DNA of 8,752 nucleotides from Deltaproteobacteria bacterium (lineage in GTDB: Bacteria > Desulfobacterota > Deferrimicrobia > Deferrimicrobiales > Deferrimicrobiaceae), in assembly GCA_017889845.1 (NCBI GenBank), contig JAGGAJ010000073.1, forward strand, positions 1 to 8,752, in the 5' to 3' direction. Below are positions 5,026 to 8,752 of the stretch, piece by piece (position 1 is the stretch's first letter; every line of letters starts with the position of its first letter). The translations under genes were made by a program, and so were the position numbers. The notes under the pieces were generated by a model. It was not told the origin of the DNA, did no database searches, and saw only the letters and a program-made list of their open reading frames with translations.

Positions 5026-5819
5026 CCGCCCGGGGGACCGGAGCCCGCGTGGCGGTAGTGATCCCCGCCCGCTACGGCGCGACGCGACTGCCCGGCAAGC
5101 CGATAGCCGAAATCGACGGCCGCCCGATGATATGGTATGTCTGGGACAAGGCGCGGCGGGCGGAAACGCCCTCGCGGGTGGTGGTTGCGACGGACGACGC
5201 GCGGATCGCGGCGGCGGTCCGGGGCTTCGGGGGCGAGGTGGTGATGACCTCGCCCGACTGCGCCTCCGGGACCGACCGGGTTGCCGAGGCGGCCCGCGGC
5301 ATGGACGAGGAGGTGATCGTCAACCTCCAGGGGGACGAGCCGATGATGCACCCGTCGGTGGTCGACGCGGTGGCGGCCCCCCTGGTGACCGACCCCGGGG
5401 TCCTCATGACCACGGCGGCGATCCTGCAGGACGACCCGGCGGAGTTCGGCCGGCCCTCCGTCGTCAAGGTGGTGGTGGACGCGAGGGGCGACGCGCTCTA
5501 CTTCTCGCGGTCTCCCATCCCGCACTACCGGGACGCCAGCCCCCGTCTTCCGGGGGCCGGCCCCCGGGAGACGGGGACCGGGCCGGGCCGGTACCGCAAG
5601 CACCTCGGGATCTACGGGTACCGCAGGGAGTTCCTCTTCCGCGTGGCGGCCCTGCCCCCTTCCCTCCTCGAGGAGGCGGAGCGGCTGGAGCAGCTGCGCG
5701 TGCTGGAGAACGGGCACCGGATCCGCGTGGTGGACGTGGCGCACGACTCGGTCGGAGTGGACACCCCCGAGGACCTCAAGGCGGTGGAGGGAAGGCTATG
5801 CGGGCCGAAAAGACGGTAA
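5022..5819 (+). CDS. kdsB: 3-deoxy-manno-octulosonate cytidylyltransferase (CMP-Kdo synthetase)
   Basis: KdsB joins Kdo and CTP to CMP-Kdo, the activated sugar for the LPS inner core. Motifs: AVVIPARYGATRLPGKPIAE (11-30) for nucleotide binding, ATDDARI (56-62), SGTDRVAEAA (82-91), NLQGDEPMM (101-109), FSRSPIPHYR (161-170), KHLGIYGYRREFL, EQLRVLENGHRIRV and GVDTPEDLKAVE. GTG 5022 overlaps the argC stop as GTGA, suggesting coupled translation; it gives 265 aa. GTG 5049 would give 256, nearer the usual 245-255. The oddity is a Gly/Pro-rich insertion (residues 174-185, PRLPGAGPRETG) before KHLGIYGYR, encoded exactly by a 36-bp palindrome. Catalytic motifs on both sides are intact, so the enzyme is probably functional. 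Its end overlaps pyrG by 22 bp. Confidence 0.95.
   Translation: MTARGTGARVAVVIPARYGATRLPGKPIAEIDGRPMIWYVWDKARRAETPSRVVVATDDARIAAAVRGFGGEVVMTSPDCASGTDRVAEAARGMDEEVIVNLQGDEPMMHPSVVDAVAAPLVTDPGVLMTTAAILQDDPAEFGRPSVVKVVVDARGDALYFSRSPIPHYRDASPRLPGAGPRETGTGPGRYRKHLGIYGYRREFLFRVAALPPSLLEEAERLEQLRVLENGHRIRVVDVAHDSVGVDTPEDLKAVEGRLCGPKRR
5541..5576. repeat. 36-bp near-perfect palindrome in frame inside kdsB
   Basis: The left arm CCCCGTCTTCCGGGGGCC (5541-5558) and right arm GGCCCCCGGGAGACGGGG (5559-5576) are reverse complements at 17 of 18 positions, with no spacer. The unit starts on a codon boundary and spans exactly 12 codons (kdsB residues 174-185), which fall in a loop where relatives are shorter. 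It is consistent with a small palindromic element inserted without breaking the gene. Confidence 0.8.
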
Positions 5820-7429
5820 AGCCCAAGTTTGTCTTCGTGACCGGCGGCGTGGTCTCCTCCCTCGGAAAGGGCCTGGCAGCCGCCTCCATCGGCGCCCTGA
5901 TGGAGGCCCGGGGGCTGAAGATCACGATGCTCAAGCTCGACCCGTACATCAACGTCGACCCCGGCACGATGAACCCCTTCCAGCACGGCGAGGTGTTCGT
6001 CACGGACGACGGCGCCGAGACCGACCTCGACCTGGGCCACTACGAGCGGTTCGTCTCCTCCCGCACGGGGAAGAAGAACAACTGCACCACCGGGAAGATC
6101 TACCACTCCGTGATCACGAAGGAGCGCCGGGGGGACTACCTCGGCGGGACCGTCCAGGTGATCCCCCACATCACCGACGAGATCAAGCGGGTCATCTACG
6201 CCGCGGCGAAAGGGTACGACCTCGCGATCGTGGAAGTGGGGGGGACGGTGGGCGACATCGAGAGCCTGCCGTTCCTGGAGGCGATCCGGCAGGTGAAGGG
6301 GGACCGGGGAAAGGAGAACGTGCTGTACGTCCACCTGACGCTGGTCCCATACATACGGACAGCGGGGGAGCTCAAGACGAAACCGACGCAGCACAGCGTC
6401 AAGGAACTGCGCTCCATCGGCATCCAGCCCGACGTGCTGCTCTGCCGGACCGACCGGCCGCTGCCCAAGGACATCAAGGGGAAGATCGCCCTGTTCTGCA
6501 ACGTCACCGAGGACGCGGTGATCACGGCGAGCGACGTGGAACTCATCTACGAGCTCCCCCTGGTGTTCCACCAGGAGGGTCTTGACGACAAGATCATGGA
6601 GCTGCTGAACATCTGGGCCAGCGAGCCCCGCCTGGACGACTGGACCCGCGTCGTGGAGAGGTGGAAGAACCCTGTCGGGGAGGTCACCATCGCGATCGTG
6701 GGGAAGTACGTCAACCTGAAGGAGTCGTACAAGAGCCTGAACGAGGCGCTGACCCACGGCGGGATCGCCCACCAGGTGCGGGTGCACCACCGGTACGTGG
6801 ACTCCGAGGAGGTCGAGCGCCAGGGCGCGGATGCGCTGCTCAAGGGGGTAGACGGCGTGCTCGTGCCCGGGGGATTCGGTTCCCGCGGCGTGGAGGGGAA
6901 GATCGCGGCCGTCCGGTACGCCCGGGAGAACAGGATCCCGTACTTCGGGATCTGCCTCGGGATGCAGGTGGCGGTGGTGGAGTTCGCCCGCAACGTCTGT
7001 GGCCTCCCCGCGGCCACCAGCCGGGAGCTCGACAGCGAGAGCGAGTGCCCCGTCATCGACCTGATGCCCGAGCAGCGCGCCGTGGAGGAGAAGGGGGCCA
7101 CCATGCGGCTGGGTGCATACTCCTGCAGCCTGCAGGACCGATCGCTCGCCCGGAAAGCGTACGCGGCCCCGGAGATCTCCGAGCGCCACCGGCACCGGTA
7201 CGAGTTCAACAACGACTACCGCGACCTCCTCTCGTCGAAGGGGCTCCGGGTGACGGGCGTCTCGCCGGACAACCGGCTCGTCGAGATCGTCGAGGTCGAA
7301 GGCCACCCGTGGTTCCTGGGCTGCCAGTTCCACCCCGAGTTCCAGTCCCGCCCGATGGCACCGCACCCCCTGTTCCGCGACTTCATCGGGGCGGCGTACG
7401 CCCGCGCCCGCCAGGGAGGCCCCGCCTAG
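5798..7429 (+). CDS. pyrG: CTP synthase (glutamine-hydrolysing)
   Basis: PyrG aminates UTP to CTP using ATP and glutamine-derived ammonia. At 543 aa it matches the family (about 535-550). The synthetase domain carries FVTGGVVSSLGKGLAAASIG (13-32, P-loop-like), KLDPYINVDPGTMNPFQHGE (46-65), DDGAETDLDLGHYERF (70-85) and GGTVGDIES. The class I glutaminase domain begins near residue 295 (IAIVGKYV). Its nucleophile is Cys386 in GICLGMQ, with His512 and Glu514 in FHPEF. ATG 5798 is chosen because GGAGG (5786-5790) lies 7 nt upstream and the family start follows at once; reading further upstream is kdsB in another frame. It overlaps kdsB by 22 bp. CTP is the co-substrate of KdsB, so the pairing makes metabolic sense. 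The stop TAG ends on the first base of the fold-back repeat. Confidence 0.97.
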   Translation: MRAEKTVKPKFVFVTGGVVSSLGKGLAAASIGALMEARGLKITMLKLDPYINVDPGTMNPFQHGEVFVTDDGAETDLDLGHYERFVSSRTGKKNNCTTGKIYHSVITKERRGDYLGGTVQVIPHITDEIKRVIYAAAKGYDLAIVEVGGTVGDIESLPFLEAIRQVKGDRGKENVLYVHLTLVPYIRTAGELKTKPTQHSVKELRSIGIQPDVLLCRTDRPLPKDIKGKIALFCNVTEDAVITASDVELIYELPLVFHQEGLDDKIMELLNIWASEPRLDDWTRVVERWKNPVGEVTIAIVGKYVNLKESYKSLNEALTHGGIAHQVRVHHRYVDSEEVERQGADALLKGVDGVLVPGGFGSRGVEGKIAAVRYARENRIPYFGICLGMQVAVVEFARNVCGLPAATSRELDSESECPVIDLMPEQRAVEEKGATMRLGAYSCSLQDRSLARKAYAAPEISERHRHRYEFNNDYRDLLSSKGLRVTGVSPDNRLVEIVEVEGHPWFLGCQFHPEFQSRPMAPHPLFRDFIGAAYARARQGGPA

Positions 7430-7591
7430 TGTCGCGTCTCGTAAATATGCTGGCATTCGAGCGCCGCTGCATCCGCCCCTGCTGCGTTGCGCTCCTTGCG
7501 CCGTACTCTTCAAGTACGCCTCAGTCGCGCGCCTTGCCGGCGCGGCGCATCGCCGCTCTCGGTGCTTCAGCCTATTTCCGAGATGCGGCAC
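7429..7591. repeat. 163-bp fold-back (MITE/REP-like) element between pyrG and kdsA
   Basis: The ends are inverted repeats: the first 24 bases (GTGTCGCGTCTCG...ATGCTG) and the reverse complement of the last 24 (GTGCCGCATCTCG...AGGCTG) agree at 20 positions. Imperfect pairing continues inward through GAGCGCCGC / GCGGCGATGC-like blocks. A tip hairpin CGTACT-CTTCA-AGTACG (7502-7518) sits exactly at the midpoint, 7510. There is no ORF of note and no T-run after it, so it does not look like a terminator. The segment GCTGCGTTGCGCTCCTTGCG with AAGTACGCC resembles dispersed repeats I recall from Geobacter-like genomes. Without it, pyrG and kdsA would be about 21 bp apart. Confidence 0.82.
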
Positions 7592-7613
7592 CAGGCGGGG
7601 CGTGGGCGGGACG

Positions 7614-8450
7614 GTGATCCGGCGGGTCGCCATCGGCGGAAGGGTGGAGGTCGGAGCGGAGCGACCGCCCGTGCTCATCGCCGGCCCGTGCGTCCTCGAG
7701 TCGGAGGAGCTGGCACTCGAGATTGCGGCATTCCTGTCGGGTATCGCCGCGCGCCTGCCGCTGCCCGTGATATTCAAGGGTTCGTTCGACAAGGCGAACC
7801 GTTCCTCCCGCGACTCCTACCGGGGCCCGGGGGAGAAGGAGGGGCTTCGGATTCTCGACAAGGTCCGGGAGCGCCACGGTCTGCCCGTCACCACGGACGT
7901 CCACGACCCCGTGCAGGCCCGCCGGGTGGCCCCCCGCGTCGACCTGCTGCAGATCCCCGCGTTCCTTTGCCGCCAGACGGATCTGCTGGTGGCCGCCGGG
8001 GAGACCGGGGTGGCGGTGAACGTCAAGAAGGGGCAGTTCATGGCGCCCTGGGACATGCGGAACGCGGTGGAGAAGGTGCGGTCCGCGGGGAACGCGAACG
8101 TGCTCGTCACGGAGCGGGGGACGACCTTCGGCTACAACAACCTGGTGGTGGACTTCCGGGGCCTTCCCGCGATCCGCGAAGGGATCTGCCCCGCGGTCTT
8201 CGACGCAACCCACAGCGTGCAGCTGCCGGGCGGTGCGGGGACCGCCTCCTCCGGGGAGCGGAAGTACATCGCCCCCTTGGCGCGGGCGGCTATGGCCGCC
8301 GGGGTGGACGGGATCTTCCTGGAGATCCATCCGGACCCCGACCGCGCGCTGTCGGACGGGCCGAACAGCCTCCCGCTCCCGGAGGTCGAGCCGCTGCTGC
8401 GGACCCTTCTCGCCATCCGGGACGCGGCGGAAAGGGAAGGGAAGCGGTGA
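7614..8450 (+). CDS. kdsA: 3-deoxy-8-phosphooctulonate synthase (Kdo-8-P synthase), metal-dependent type
   Basis: KdsA condenses arabinose-5-phosphate with phosphoenolpyruvate to Kdo-8-phosphate in the cytoplasm. From GTG 7614 it is 278 aa. Motifs: VLIAGPCVLES (20-30), FKGSFDKANRSS, SYRGPG, LPVTTDVHDP, LLQIPAFLCRQTDLL, VNVKKGQFMAP, TERGTTFGYNNLVVDFR and FDATHSVQLPGG. Cys26, His200, Glu237 and Asp248 have exactly the spacing of the Aquifex aeolicus metal ligands Cys11, His185, Glu222 and Asp233. The metal-independent E. coli type has Asn in place of the Cys, so this enzyme should need a divalent metal. The start is uncertain (GTG 7602 adds 4 residues), and the GC-rich upstream bases hold no good ribosome-binding site. 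Only about 22 bp separate the fold-back repeat from the start. Confidence 0.96.
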   Translation: MIRRVAIGGRVEVGAERPPVLIAGPCVLESEELALEIAAFLSGIAARLPLPVIFKGSFDKANRSSRDSYRGPGEKEGLRILDKVRERHGLPVTTDVHDPVQARRVAPRVDLLQIPAFLCRQTDLLVAAGETGVAVNVKKGQFMAPWDMRNAVEKVRSAGNANVLVTERGTTFGYNNLVVDFRGLPAIREGICPAVFDATHSVQLPGGAGTASSGERKYIAPLARAAMAAGVDGIFLEIHPDPDRALSDGPNSLPLPEVEPLLRTLLAIRDAAEREGKR

Positions 8451-8752
8451 CGGACGACCGCGCCGCGCGCGCCTCCCGGGTCCTTGCCGTAGAGGCTGCG
8501 GCCATCGAGGGGCTCCGCGGGAAGCTCGACGCCCGTTTCGGCAAGGCGGTGGACCTCCTCAAGGCGGCGACCGGGAAGGTCGTCGTCACCGGCATGGGGA
8601 AATCGGGGCTGATCGCCCGGAAGGTGGCAGCTACCCTTGCTTCCACGGGAACGCCGGCGTTCTTTCTCCATTCGGCCGAGGGGATCCACGGCGACATCGG
8701 GATGGTCCGGCGGGGGGACGTGGTCATCGCCCTCTCCAACTCCGGGGAGACG
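8447..8752 (+). CDS. kdsD: Arabinose-5-phosphate isomerase, N-terminal part (cut by window end)
   Basis: KdsD interconverts ribulose-5-phosphate and arabinose-5-phosphate, feeding KdsA. GTG 8447 overlaps the kdsA stop as GTGA. The 102 codons present cover the start of the SIS domain: KVVVTGMGKSGLIARKVAAT, LASTGTPAFFLHSAEGIHGD and IGMVRRGDVVIALSNSGET. The family usually has GKSGHIARK, so Leu replaces a common His here. A full protein would be about 320-330 aa with C-terminal CBS domains, which lie beyond the window. The GTG start comes just before a poorly conserved helix (RVLAVEAAAIEGLRGKL), as expected. Confidence 0.93.
   Translation, partial: MTDDRAARASRVLAVEAAAIEGLRGKLDARFGKAVDLLKAATGKVVVTGMGKSGLIARKVAATLASTGTPAFFLHSAEGIHGDIGMVRRGDVVIALSNSGET

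Noticed and set aside
5132..5797. Upstream extension of the pyrG frame (222 extra codons)
   Set aside because: This part is kdsB read in the wrong frame and is Gly/Arg/Pro-rich; CTP synthase starts cleanly at 5798 with a good ribosome-binding site.
5612..7792. 726-codon minus-strand ORF across kdsB, pyrG, the repeat and kdsA
   Set aside because: It is a shadow of GC-rich coding DNA on the other strand, with His/Arg/Pro/Gly bias and no recognisable domain.
1..8752. CRISPR array, rRNA or tRNA genes
   Set aside because: No regular short repeats with unique spacers and no rRNA or complete tRNA sequence were seen on reading both strands.

Overview
The window joins two different kinds of DNA. Bases 1 to about 2800 look like part of an integron gene-cassette array. 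Bases 2900 to 8752 are a conserved, GC-rich chromosomal backbone of ribosomal, arginine-biosynthesis and Kdo/CTP genes, all on the + strand. The Kdo genes imply a Gram-negative, LPS-bearing bacterium. The gene set and the protein sequences look most like the Desulfobacterota/Desulfuromonadota ('deltaproteobacterial') sphere, but this is inference from remembered family patterns, not a search.

Cassette region (1-1758, possibly to 2803). Five attC-like recombination sites (96-170, 720-795, 922-981, 1385-1448, 1689-1758) lie in one orientation, each ending in a GTTAGG[C/T] core. They separate short, compositionally unlike units: the end of an unknown gene, an SRPBCC/AHSA1-type protein, a cassette with no convincing gene, a decayed RibD/DHFR-like reductase, and an AT-rich 62-codon ORF that looks like an internally deleted HD-domain protein. 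The last attC is followed by an intact VIT-family metal-transporter gene and a small membrane zinc-ribbon gene, with no attC after them. No integrase or attI is visible. Given the site orientation they would lie to the left, or the array is an orphan (CALIN).

Ribosomal operon (2922-3916). A good sigma70-type promoter drives rplM (L13) and rpsI (S9), closed by a textbook rho-independent terminator.

Biosynthetic operon (3985-8752). argC, kdsB, pyrG, kdsA and the start of kdsD follow in a tightly packed order. argC/kdsB and kdsA/kdsD overlap by 4 bp (GTGA), and kdsB/pyrG by 22 bp. The logic is coherent: KdsD makes arabinose-5-phosphate, KdsA makes Kdo-8-phosphate, PyrG makes CTP, and KdsB uses CTP to activate Kdo. 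kdsC is not in the window.

Two palindromic sequences interrupt this operon. A 36-bp near-perfect palindrome sits exactly in frame (12 codons) inside kdsB. A 163-bp fold-back element fills the gap between pyrG and kdsA and begins on the last base of the pyrG stop codon. Together with the decaying cassettes, these are the most unusual features here.
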